DNA of 64,000 nucleotides, from positions 62,001 through 126,000 of the forward strand of contig JAHREC010000046.1 in assembly GCA_020081605.1 (NCBI GenBank), given 5' to 3'. The notes beneath the pieces are model-generated. The model ran no database searches. It worked only from the letters and a program-made list of their open reading frames with translations, and was not told the DNA's origin. Positions 10,946 to 21,740 of this stretch are shown here, piece after piece. The stretch comes from Albifimbria verrucaria (taxonomy: Eukaryota > Ascomycota > Sordariomycetes > Hypocreales > Stachybotryaceae). The position numbers and the translations under genes are program-made. The stretch's first letter is position 1, and each line of letters starts with the position of its first letter.

Positions 10946-13528
10946 GATCAGCGTTTCACGAACGTAAACAATCTGAAGATGGTCAGATGGGTCAGCAGCA
11001 CATAGGAGGGATATTTCTAGGACGACAGCCCATTAAATTTTCTTGAAACCCAATAATCTTCGATGGCTTTATGGCGGCTACAATGGAATAAAGCTTTGAG
11101 AGCCGCCCCGGCTCATGATGGTTAAATGTCAACTTTTTGCGACCTACCCTACATCAAATATCCAATCTCATTGAGCGCCTTGAGATTCTGGAATAGGGAT
11201 GGGTATAAAACTAGATAGTCGACCACCACAAGAACCAAAAAAAAAGAAAAAAAAAGCCATGGCATGTAAATTGGAGCCCTAGAGAAATGTTTACTTTACT
11301 TGGTGCATGACTCGTGGCTGGCCTGTCCGTGCTAACGACCGCTCCCTCTGCCGACACCTAACTAAGTGTTTACCGTAGCCGCTAAAAATACACACCTACA
11401 TCTTGAGATGAAGAAGTTTAAAGAGACACCATTTCCGGGTAGGTACTGTACAGTACCTCTTAACTCATAAAGTAGGTGCGTTTCTTCATTTGTTTTATTA
11501 TGAGACAGATTATCATATCATACAATGCATAGCAGGCATATTGCATATCCAGCCAGTATTACAATGCATCTCATGTGCTCACGAGATATGAATCCAGAAC
11601 GGCTCAATCCAGGCAGCAACAGAATAAGCGGAAAGCGAGACGTGAGATTCGATTGGCCACTTCGGATAGACAAGAAAAGCTCATTTCACCTTTCGATTCA
11701 GCTCACATTGAGGTGCATGATGAATGTGGGAGCGGGACACCACCACGGGAAGGTGGGAGGAGGGTGGCTTAGCGTCGATTTCGGGCGAAAGTGGGTAGCG
11801 AAGAGCCTTGCTCTGCCGAAGATCATCGGAGCGATGAGACCTGCAAATGCAAGTCAAGACACCCCCATGCACAGCCCTCGGCTAGAGGGAAATTTTCGAA
11901 ATTCGCCGACTCGATCAAACCCATCCCATCAAGTCAATAGCCGTAAATATCCTAGGAAACAAGAGAATCACGATGCCTGGTGGAGATATGCCAAGCTGTG
12001 TAAATTCTGGTTCTAGGAATCAGTTGGCCGCAGCCTCATTTAACAAAGGGCAAGCGCGGCGACATCGTCGTAACTGTAAGTTTCTACGAAAAGATTGCGT
12101 CAGGGCTCCTTTACAGTATGGGAACATGCCATAACAAGTGACTAACACATGCGTACCATGCATGACCGTTGGATCTTCCTTATCCGCAACATCCGTGGCA
12201 AATCAAGCAGGGCAATAGTGGGCGACTAGCCGTAAAGAGTCCCATCTCCGTGTTTCTGCTCACTCACCTATTCTCCTGTTGGCTGTCCTGCGTCCTTCGC
12301 TGTTGGTTGTGAGCAGTCGAAATATCGTGTTGGTTGACACGACCTTTACACCACAGGCAAAGATCCACCTCCGCTCCGCCTATGTACAGGTCTGGATGAC
12401 GCTATAGCCGCGGATGCAGGATGAACAGGCTAATCATCTGGAGATATCTCTTGAAAGTGGCTAAGGAGACATGACAAGCGCCGGAAGCCATCCGCTGAAC
12501 AGGGCGCAAATGTGTGAAAGTGGTCATGGTGGATCCTTCGCCCTGAACCGCCGCCGTTGCTTGGAGCAATAGCTCCAGGGCAGCACATAGTACAGAGTAG
12601 CGTGAGCATCATCTCAAATAAGGCGCAGGCGCACGTGGGGACGATCCACCACCATTGCAGTAGCTCACTTTTCCCACCCCACCTCACCGGGCAGTTGCAT
12701 ATTTCTCAAGTCATGTGATTCTCCCGCTCGACGACCCTAAAAGAGAGGGAAGGGGGAAGAGACGAAGGAAGAGGAAAGAAGGGTAGAAGGGTATGAGGAG
12801 ACTTCAGGCAGCCAGGCAGGGGCATTGAAGCAAAAACAACGAGAATGTGTAGTGACGTTTGATCTGGAGCGTGACGGGGTGATTTACGGCAACTGCCACG
12901 TTGGTTGTGCGTGAGATGGTTGTCTCCATTCGTGCCAGAGCTAATGCGCGTTGTCGCCAATGAACTTGGAAGACTTGTGGAAAGGTTGGTGTTCTGAGGC
13001 TTGTCTTTTGCAACTAGACCCGCCTACCAAATGGTCCACAACGTATTCCGCAACACGTTCCGCTTCAGGGCAATACGCGGTAGGTGTGGAGCTCATGGCA
13101 TTGCACTGCGCTCACAGCACGCCCCTTAGGGAACATCTCTTCAAGTTGGTCTGGAGCTGTCTCTGTGGAGCTCGACGCTAAGATGTCAGGTCTGGGGATC
13201 AGCGCGCGGCTTACCCCGAGGTGGAGAAAGGGTGTTCATTTCACACCAGCCGTGGCAACTGCCTTGCAGTAAAAGCAAAACGATACTTGGTCCAGTACGG
13301 TACTGTGTTGAAAGGGTCCATGGCTCGTTGCCACGAGAGATCTGATTCGTGAATGTGGCTGGAAAGAGTCCAAAGGAAACGGTTGGTGGGCAAAGACAAA
13401 CCCGGGAGAAGAGATATAACATGTCAATAGCCGGACATCACCTGGCCCCGAGGAAGACCGTAGATGGCAGGTCCCTCAAACTGCCATTTTCTCTCTTCTT
13501 TACACACTCCTAGAGATCATACCTCACA
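10946..13528. other. 2.6 kb without a supported gene
   Basis: Open frames of 60-163 codons occur on both strands (the longest is 11525-12016), but none shows a domain, biased composition or paired splice sites. The sequence holds a perfect 18-bp palindrome at 11441-11458 and a purine-rich tract at about 12738-12805. GC content looks higher than in other spacers, so long open frames are expected by chance. Confidence 0.45.
11441..11458. repeat. Perfect palindrome AGGTACTGTACAGTACCT
   Basis: The 18 bases equal their own reverse complement. Related TACTGTAC/GTACAGTAC motifs recur in other spacers, for example near 297, 23807, 23950, 27746 and 35313. The function is unknown. Confidence 0.85.
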
Positions 13529-15039
13529 ATGTCGTTCATCCATTCGCCGTACAACGACCATGGGCAATTACAGCAATGGAGCCATTGCGTCACAGACTTC
13601 GATCCGAACTCGTATTGTCACGCTGCCGACTCCGCTACACTCCTTTGGCGCCAGCTCCCTTCGCCGGTGACCCGTATGGCTATTGTGATGCTATACCTAC
13701 CAGCTACCACAACCCAGTCATATGCTATCAGCCGTCCAATGCGGAACTATACCAGGTCTACGATGCTCCAGGCTCGGTTTCCTATTGTGTCTTGCCAACC
13801 GTGGAAGACAAGATTGAGTACGAGTATGCTGATGCTTCGGTTTCATGCTACGTTCCACCTACTACAGAGCCCGATGGTTTGCGTGTTGGTATGGAATCGA
13901 TTTCGTACCATGCTCCACCTGCTGCAGAGCACAACTACCGGTGGAGTGGCACAGAATGGATTGCTTGCGATGTTTCCTACGTAGCAGAATCAGCTTCTAG
14001 CCAGCCGCATATTTCAGTTGACACATCCCAGCTCTACCAAGATCCGGGCTTGATAGGATACAGGGCAGAGCTTCAAACAAGCACCTATGAGACCTCCTCG
14101 GCTGAGCCAGAGAGATTCCAACGGCATTGCAAGAGTTGCGTATGTCAGAGCATACCGCGATTGGGCTCTTCACAATGGACACCCAGCAAGAAGTCTTCAC
14201 AGAGATCGCCCAGTTCAAGCCCTGTAAAAACCGTGTCTAGCTTGAGTTCTGTACAGACGACACGCCACTTCGATTCTCTGCAAAGTACGCCAGACTCAAG
14301 TCCATCAAACAGACTTATCAGTCTAAGTCCTCCGCAGACTACAATCAACTTGAGACCTCTAAAAAGCATGAACAACTTGAGTCCCTCATTGAGTACACCG
14401 AGCCTCTCATCGAGTGCATCAAGCCTCTCATCGAGCACACCGCCGAGTCCTTCATCAAGCAGACCACCAAGCCCTTCATCGAGCAGACCACCAAGCCCTT
14501 CATCGAGCAGACCACCGAGCCCCTCATTGAGCACACCACCGTTGAGCACGGTGAGCATCGACTCTTCACAGAGCTCGCCTTCTTTAAGCACCGTCAGCCT
14601 CGAAAATTCACAGAATACGGCTCATTTGAGCACCCCGAAAGAATTAATTTTCTGCAAGGATCAGAAAGCATATGGTGGTTGGAAGTTCGGAGATGACCCG
14701 TTGCTAAGAAAGCAGCTTCTCTCGCTCCAGACCAGAGATCTCTTCCTCGTCTGCTGTAACTATGACAAGAAGATAGATTGGAATACAGTGACAAAAGTTC
14801 ACAATAGGCATTGGAGGAATGTTACCACTTCAGCGTTAAGCAATCGGCTTCGAAGAACACGGCTGGCCAACAATCGTATCGCTGAAGTTGTGCCTGCTGA
14901 AAAACGTGGGCCAACGAAGAACACGTACCGGAGGAGAAAACCGAGGAATATTATTAGTTTAAAAACAAAGTTTAATTCACAGTCCTACTGTATATATTGT
15001 ACAGTCGCGACCACTTTCATTGTCGTCGATTTCGAATAA
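13529..15039 (+). CDS. Low-complexity Ser/Pro-rich protein, C-terminus truncated by a MITE
   Basis: The main open frame (13576-15039) has three parts. The N-terminal ~170 residues are rich in Tyr, Cys and His (SYCVLP, SYHAPP). A Ser/Thr/Pro region follows, with a nine-residue repeat (PSPSSSRPP) three to four times near residues 290-325. The basic C-terminal part (GGWKFGDDPLL, RHWRNVTTSALSNRLRRTR) could be a DNA-binding helix bundle, but I do not recognise it.

An alternative start at 13529 (MSFIHSPYNDHGQLQQ) matches the composition of the rest better. It is one frame away, so a frame change near 13650 is likely. The last 12 codons and the TAA stop (15037-15039) lie inside the MITE at 15002-15239, so the native C-terminus has been replaced. 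Confidence 0.5.
14428..14545 (+). repeat. 24-27-bp coding tandem repeat
   Basis: Three to four tandem copies of a unit like AGACCACCAAGCCCTTCATC are present. They encode Ser/Pro-rich PSPSSSRPP repeats in the gene above. On the opposite strand they produce a spurious frame with repeated LDEGLGG. Confidence 0.75.
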
Positions 15040-15239
15040 TTAAATGTTTTCCGCACGGGCCAAGCCGTGCCTAGACTATGTAAGTGGAGACGAACTGAAG
15101 TCGCCTTTTGAAGATAACCATAGTTGAATTGCAAACCTCTACAGCCCGGGTCTGATCCACACCGTGCGTGAACATGGCTGATCCGTGCGGAAAACACTTA
15201 ATTATTCGAATACGGCGACAACGAAAGTGGTCGCGACTG
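15002..15239. mobile_element. MITE, 238 bp, Tc1/mariner-pogo (Fot1) type
   Basis: The left end starts CAGTCGCGACCACTTTC and the right end is its inverse, with terminal inverted repeats of about 56 bp and about five mismatches. A TA dinucleotide flanks each end (15000-15001 and 15240-15241), which fits the target-site duplication of the Tc1/mariner superfamily; CAGT termini fit the pogo/Fot1 branch. There is no internal coding capacity, so it would need a transposase in trans. It is inserted in the 3' end of the open frame of the gene at 13529. Confidence 0.85.
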
Positions 15240-15241
15240 TA

Positions 15242-15602
15242 CCTACCTTACTTTATTAGGCGATCAACATTGAAATTGACACTCGTGTTACCGGTATATT
15301 AATGTTATATTGATGTTATGTTGATGTTGATATAACGTATTCGACGTGGTGGTGCTTTGTGAATTGTACTTCCCGCACACCAGCGTATTGCATCTCGACG
15401 CAGGGTCTTCGCCACATGTAGACTCGTAAAATTCAATTCTGGGAGAGCCGCGGTCCTAAGGTAGAACGGAAACGTAGATAAATAAGATACCGCACACTTA
15501 CGGGTTGGAATACGGCGAATACATTCTCTCCTGAAATCAGCAAAGACGTGTGTATGCACTGTACACCCAAATATACATACTTAAACATTTCAATCGTGAG
15601 CC
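15242..15602. other. Intergenic after the MITE
   Basis: The original C-terminal codons of the gene cut by the MITE might lie here, but I could not identify them. A run of ATGTTATATTGATGTTATGT-like sequence near 15300-15335 is a short imperfect AT-rich repeat. No gene is supported. Confidence 0.45.
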
Positions 15603-16287
15603 ATGATATACAAAATTGATCTATCTAAACTGCAATTTCCAGAGGACACCCAGTGGTTCTTCATACACTGTCACGCTCGAGACACGCTTGAAAACAGATC
15701 GCGGCGTGCCCGGAAATTCCTCAAGCGCGTCAAGGCCTGCTCGAAGTTAGCCAAAGCGCAATCTCCCGAGGAATTCTACTTGCTCGCTGCTGAAATTATG
15801 ACCCGTCTGGATTATGCCGTTTCTCTCGGCCTTTTTCTTGTCCCGCCTTAAAACTGACCTCAGAGTTACAAAGGTGCCTTCGAAGTGGATGCAGCCCAGT
15901 GCTACCTGGCTTGGTGCCGACATCGATGCTTTCATAGAATGCCCATTTCTATGTCAGATAGAATGTCTGAAGAACTGTAGGCATAGCCAGTGTCTCGCAG
16001 ATGAACATGTCGTGTTAGAATTCGACCCACCGTCAGAAGGTGTCAGTTACCGCCGATTTCTGTTCTTTGTCTCACTGATCAAAAACAATCCTGCGTTTGA
16101 CCAGCTCTGTGCCATCATCTTTCTTGGCAGTATTCTTTGGAACGTTGCATGCTATGCCAATTACCCGGCTCTGCGAGTCGCCGTCTGGGAAAGGTTCAAG
16201 CCGATGAAGAGCATTTGTAATGCGGTCAGCTTGGAGCTACATAGATACCTGGCGACGAATGTTGTATTTGAAAAGGAAAGGGCATGA
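15603..16287 (+). CDS. Hypothetical protein with one frame change
   Basis: The first frame opens at the ATG at 15603 (MIYKIDLSKLQFPED) and is basic and helical. It passes into a second frame near 15830 that continues to 16287. The second part has a Cys-rich patch (CPFLCQIECLKNC, about residues 115-127) and a hydrophobic stretch that could cross a membrane (LCAIIFLGSILWNVACYA).

The join lies in a T-rich run (CCTTTTTCTTG), so a one-base error or mutation is plausible. A short intron with a weak GTCTGG donor and CAGAG acceptor would also restore the phase. I do not recognise the family. Confidence 0.4.
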
Positions 16288-17877
16288 CCATTATTTACTC
16301 GTTCAATACTACTCTCTGTTCTACGAATCAACACCACGCTATGTTTTACGAACCGACATGAGGTGTCTACCGATTTGAGTATTGTAAAGCACCTAAAGCA
16401 GAATAAACTTACTATGGCATGTGTGTTTTCCTCATCTCGCAACTGCTTATGAGCATCGACGTCATTAAACATGCAGTACTTACAAGAATTGTCATCATTA
16501 CTTTCCCACCAACACTGACACGAAAACAACCCTCTTCAGCCATTCAACAGCGCGAGATGGGGATCGGAGAATGTGCCGTAATCTTTCCCTCATTTACGAG
16601 ATGGAGCACCATGTGATAAGGAAAAGGGGTTTGCAGTTCTGACATGCTTCATGATCTGGCCTGGTCCTTGCATATCTTCGATGCCAGCCTTGTCCTTGCT
16701 TCTGTTCGATGCTAGGCTTGTCCTTGCATTTTTCGGTGCCAAGGATATCAAACGGCCCCGAACGCCGACGCTTCTTTCTTCATTCTTCTTTGGCGAGGGG
16801 GTATCTTTCAAAGGGTCTCCACACTAGCCAGCCACATGATGGTCGAGTGGATAGGTTAGCCGTCATGCCTGAGCTAATGCACGCCATACAGCGTATACAC
16901 GGAGGATGGAGAGGTGCAAAATCTGGGCGAAGTTTTCCCCATCCATCATGGTGTGTGGGGCGATTCTTTTATTAGTCCCCGCCCTGCCGCACAGTGTCCT
17001 TGAATTTTACACAAACTTGCCAACGGCAGCCGAAGATGAGGTGAGGGATTTCGGTGAGTGATTTCGACTCATTTCGACTCGGCATAGGACATCGGACCGG
17101 TCACTCGCACAGGACTAACCCGAAGCTGGATGTGTATGACATGCCACCATGGGTCTCGTCGTGTGTACATGACTTACGAAATGCCCTCGAACCGACAAGA
17201 TTTTACAGATCAAAGCCACGTGTCTAGCCTCCATACTTGGCATGGGATGCAGTGTAACGTTAAATGTACTGTATGTCTGACTGTAGAGTTGCCAAGATTG
17301 GCCAGAAAAACAGGAGAAGTCGCAGCTCCCCTTTCCCCTTCCCCATCCTCCTTACTTTAGACCACGTTTACGAATGCCATGATGGTTAAGAGTATTTGTC
17401 AGCAATACTTCCATTTCACGTAATTAGGCTGCATACGTCTCGGCTAATGTATTGTTTCGTCATTACAGCTGTGAGAAAGAGGACCCTTAACTCTATTTGA
17501 TGCCGCGTGCGGTTCCTGCCGAGCCGTGCGATGCAACATGAGGCACAAGGTGACTACGTCCTACGGATTCTGCGCATTTCTCTGCGTAGGTTGTGATCGT
17601 TTTGATCGCTGGGTTCTTGCAGCAAGTCGAACAAACATTACATGCCCTCCAAACACACCACAGGCCCTACAAAGACATCGCAGACACTACAAACACATCC
17701 TAGGCCCTGCACCACGGCCATTTGTATGTCTCACAGCTATTCTCACATTTAGACTTCCATTACATTCGTATAGTATCTTAGTCCAATTATCTACTGTATA
17801 ATCTATTGTTGCTTTATTCTTCCAGTGCAATTACCAACTTTCGCCCTTGATGTCTGATCTGTCTTGCAACTGGTCAT
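16288..17877. other. 1.6 kb without a supported gene
   Basis: It contains a 28-bp tandem repeat at 16665-16745. A short stretch with repeated CTACAAAGACATC/CTACAAACACATC phrases lies at 17660-17702. Open frames are short and unconvincing. Confidence 0.45.
16665..16745 (+). repeat. 28-bp tandem repeat, about 2.9 copies
   Basis: Copies start at 16665, 16693 and 16721, with the shared pattern TCCTTGCAT...TTCGATGCCAGGCTTG. There are a few substitutions per copy and no coding context. Confidence 0.75.
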
Positions 17878-18551
17878 TTAAACTCGTGGCTGTATTTCAA
17901 TGAGGTTGCCATCAGGATCAGCAATGAAAATAAACTCTTTTGCTCCCGCTCTGCTCAATATGCTCATAGTCTCCTTCTTCAAGTCGTCACTGCCCTCCGG
18001 TAAGCGGCCAAAGCCTAGGCTCTCCGCAACGGGACCGAATGGATCAAGGTCCATACCAACATCTTTGATAATCTTGATGTTCGCATCAAGGAGTCGCTTT
18101 CTGGCCGCCTGTATGTCAGGGACGACCAGACCTAGGTGAGAAAATGAGCGGCATTTGCAGCTCTGGGAAGCGGTATGCTGTGCGATGATTCTGTGGCCTT
18201 GGGTGCAACCTCGACGAGCTCAATCCAGCCCGGCTTGTGGGTCCTGTAACTGTGCAGATCTTGCACCGTACCGAAGCTGGTCTTTTCCGATGGGTAGCCG
18301 ACAAAAGCAAACTTGAAGCTGTCCGAGGTGTGATTGATAAAGAGCTTCGTCATACCCAGAACCTTGGTGTAGAAATGAAGGGAAATGTCAAGATTCGCGA
18401 CGCTGAAAGCTGAATGATTGACGGTCCAGCCCATGGTAGCTGCTGGAGGAAACTCCTCGCCACCATATTCGTATTTCTCATCAATCTGGGGAGAGTTCAT
18501 CTTCATGAGGTACTGTAGATCTCCTGTGTAGTAGCGTGCTGGTAGATACAA
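17878..18551 (-). pseudogene. Glyoxalase I (lactoylglutathione lyase)-like gene, one frame break
   Basis: Glyoxalase I converts the hemithioacetal of methylglyoxal and glutathione to S-lactoylglutathione. Two half-domains are visible: GWTVNHSAFSVANLDIS, HFYTKVLGM and GWIELVEV in the first frame; HLGLVVPDIQAARK, FIADPDGNLIEIQPR and the stop at 17878-17880 in the next. The four expected metal ligands all appear: His in NHSAF, Glu in WIELVE, His in HLGLVV and Glu in NLIEIQ.

The frames part at the four-base run 18141-18144, where one more T on the coding strand would join them. The open frame upstream lacks an ATG until LMKMNSPQ, so the start is uncertain. With a one-base correction this would be a full-length enzyme. 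Confidence 0.7.
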
Positions 18552-19085
18552 GGACAGTCCGTAATGCTTTCTTACTTTTTGTGATTGACCGAAGGTCCTG
18601 TCAATCTAGATACCGATCTTTCAGGAGAGAGCTGCATTCTTTAATGCAACGGTACCCGGTATACGGGACCTAAGGCACACTACTTCCAAGACTAGGGAAT
18701 TGTATACATTGCTACATTCTTGAGCCGGGGCATATTTCGTTGGCGGAGGTGTTTGTTAATTGAGTATCTTGTTAATTACAGTACCTCCCATAAGACTAGG
18801 CAAATCGATGAAAACTCGGTGAAGTGGTGAACAATGAAGCTGCATGGGTACGAAAGGCGTAACAGCCAAGACTTAGCGCCTACACACATGGAGTAGTTAC
18901 CTTTCCACACTGCGTGCCAAGCTTGTGCTAAGATATGCTGTCTCTGAGGCTTGCTTGCGACTGAAAGACGACAAAACCATCCTTTTATCCTGCGGTGCGC
19001 CTAGTCTAGTGTCAGCGACAACTCCAATCCTCGTCAGCATTGACACATACGTTTTCCAATTTGATATTCCAAACACCCATCCACC
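18552..19085. other. Divergent intergenic region
   Basis: This spacer separates the 5' ends of the glyoxalase-like gene (minus) and the aspartic protease (plus) and presumably holds both promoters. No gene is seen. Confidence 0.5.
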
Positions 19086-21097
19086 ATGGGGTTCTGTCTA
19101 CTGCTTCTATCCCTGGCCGTGGGAGCTCAAGCATGGCCGCAAATTCAATCAGGAGAGAACACCGTCAAGCACCTGGCAGCTCACTCTCTTCCTGCCATCA
19201 AAGAAACCGAACCCATTGCCATTGAACATATCAGATTGAGCGAACGTGAGGAAAGAGCTCACGCCTTGGGGAGTGCCGTTGTTTATGATGAAAAAGATCG
19301 AGGCTTCACAGGTTGGCGACTGGGAGCTGAGGACTCTATCGTGCGTCTGCATGCCACTCGCCGTGATTTGCTTCATCTGGATGAAGATGATTCAGATGCG
19401 CCAGATCTGAGCATGGAGATCCAAGATGCCAAAGATCGCGGCTACTTCTCCCTTCCCGTGCTCCATGGCGAACGTCACGCCTCGCCGAAGCGTTCGTTCG
19501 AGATGACCATTGAGAACCGAACTGATCTTGCCTACTATGCACCGCGTAAGTCCTCGTCCATCCTTCGTCTCGCCAATGCGCGAACTTTCCAAAACATAAG
19601 TCTCTTACAAAAACTGTCACAGTCAAGATTGGAACCCCTCCCCAGCTTGTCTACGCCCAGGTTGATACAGGATCTTACGAGCTATGGGTCGACCCGGACT
19701 GCACCACGCTGACCGGAACCAACAAGCAGTTCTGCGAACAGGTTGGGCAGTACGAAGTTGGCGCCTCTTCATCTGCCAAACCCCTCGACAAGACTGCTGA
19801 CATCCAATATGGCAAGGGCAGTGCCCAGATCCACTACTGGTCGGATGATGTTGGCATTACCGACTCGGTCAAGATCAAGAGCCTCCAGTTCGGTGTTGCG
19901 ACCTCATCAACAGACCAATCTGCCGGGGTCCTGGGATTGGGCAAGGGTCAATTCGCATATGCCAAGTATAAGACTTTTCTTGATGAGTTGTACGAGCAAG
20001 GCTTTATGAAATCGAGGACCTTCAGCATCGGGCTGGGAGCCAAGACCGACGGTGCTGGCGTTATCGCTTTCGGCGGTGTGGACACTGCCAAGTACTCCGG
20101 TCGCCTGGTGCAGATGCCCGTCATCAAGCCGAGCCCTGACGGAGTACCGCGCTACTGGGTTAACATGAAATCCATCTCATACAACGGAAAACCCTGGCCT
20201 GATTCCAACTTGCCAGTTTTCCTCGACACCGGAGCGACACTCAGTCTCCTCCTCCGGATCTGGTGCATTCCATTGCTACTGACCTTGGTACCACCGGAAA
20301 GGACCAATATGGTTTCTACAGGATGAGCTGCGACAAGGTCAAGCAACCTGGCACGGTTGATTTTGAGTTTGAGGGCATCAAGATCCGGGTGCCTTTTCCT
20401 GAAATCATCCGTCAGATTGGAAACAGTTGTTGGCTAGGTATTTCGCCCAGCGACAAATTCTCCCTGCTGGGTGACACCGTCATGCGATCCATGTATGGTA
20501 AGTTTTGGAAAGTACGCCAACCCCGCGATGAGCGTTGACTGACAGCATTGCCAGCCGTTTTCGATAACGACGAGGATAAAATTTACATAGCTCAGTATGA
20601 GAATTGCGGAACCCAGATCAAAATAGTCAACAAATCCTCTGATATTGGAGGCTTTAAGGGCACTTGCGACACTAGTGACGATGAGCCCGAGGATGACGGC
20701 AAAGATGAGGACAGGCCCTCTCTCACATCCTCTGCTATCATTGAGTCAACCGAGACACCAAAGTCAATGACCACGATCATCACAAGCGCATCAAATTCAT
20801 CTATCATCGTTATGACAACAATCACAAAGCCTTTTCCTTCCGCTAGTGGATCAGGCCTTACACCTACCCTGACGCCAGGATCTAACCCTGGTTGGGGCAA
20901 CCCTGACGTTGGAGGGACTGGCCCCCTGAAGCGAGACCTACGACCAGTATGGAGGGGAACATGAGAAGGGTGGCGCCGGCGGCAAGCACGGTGGCAATGG
21001 TGACAACGGCCCTGGCAGCAGCGCCGCTGGTCGCATGAGCCCCTTGAGTGTTGTAGGTAGCGTTGTGATGGGCATTTTCATCTTGATGATAATGTAG
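19086..21097 (+). pseudogene. Secreted aspartic protease, yapsin-like, GPI-type, two frame breaks
   Basis: This is a pepsin-family (A1) endopeptidase. The ATG at 19086 begins a signal peptide (MGFCLLLLSLAVGAQA), followed by a propeptide of about 130 residues. Intron 1 is 19546-19622 (GTAAGT, CACAG). The first catalytic motif is VDTGSYELWV and the second is FLDTGATLSLL; PPQL before the first motif and GVLGLG are also typical. Intron 2 is 20498-20554.

The last exon codes for a Ser/Thr-rich stalk. In another frame it ends in a Gly-rich stretch with a small-residue and hydrophobic tail (GSSAAG, SVVGSVVMGIFILMIM, stop 21095-21097), which is a typical GPI-anchor signal. One break is near 20250, just after the second DTG (CTCCTCCTCC, one C short). 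The other is near 20935, before the anchor. With both corrected the enzyme would be complete and cell-surface bound. Confidence 0.75.
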
Positions 21098-21740
21098 AGC
21101 AGGTCGCATTTGGCTTCATCGATAAGTCCATCCATTAGATCAGATCACATGCTCGGTTCTGAACTAGGCTATAGAGATTGCATCAATAAACATGCAAAGA
21201 TTTTTAGGCAGGCAAGGCTAATAGGTTGAAAAGTGAGATGTGAGAGCTTCTCGTATTTTGGTAAAGGAAATTCGCGTACTCTAATTAACTTAATGAGTGT
21301 CGCGGGTTTGATTGCTATCTTAGTTCTGCAGGCGTGTGGGCTCGCTTTTTACTAAAACGAAATAATAAAACCCGCGATACCCTTTGCTGCTGTCAGGGTC
21401 CACGGGAACATTGGCGATATGACATTCGCGCATAGAATAAAACAAACTTGCCCTGCTTTGATATCACGTCGCTAGGTGTGGGGGCATGGTTAACCACCAT
21501 CAGGGTAGAAGTGGGATGCGGTGGGACAATACAAACATCAATCTGGTCATTCTCGCCACACATGGTTGCTACAGTATCCTTGACAGTCCAGTGTCCTACG
21601 ACAATGCTTGGGAAGGTGACGTCGGAGAGTGTACGGTGCCTAGCTTTATGACCAAGATTGTTACATTAGCCTTACTTTATGCAACAGATTGTCAAAACTC
21701 CACGCTTGTCCTGTCGGATTTTCTGTTTTCAGAACAACCA
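21098..21740. other. Intergenic between convergent genes
   Basis: An imperfect inverted repeat (TGTCGCGGGTTT near 21299, AAACCCGCGATA near 21368) spans about 80 bp. It could be a short hairpin or a remnant of a small element. No gene is supported. Confidence 0.45.

Noticed and set aside
11525..12016. 163-codon open frame
   Set aside because: No domain, no splice context, overlapping frames of similar length on both strands; base composition alone explains it.
14145..14591. Minus-strand frame with repeated LDEGLGG
   Set aside because: It is the antisense shadow of the Ser/Pro repeat in the plus-strand gene.
15242..15340. Remaining C-terminal exon of the MITE-cut gene
   Set aside because: No frame here continues the composition of that protein, so I could not support it.
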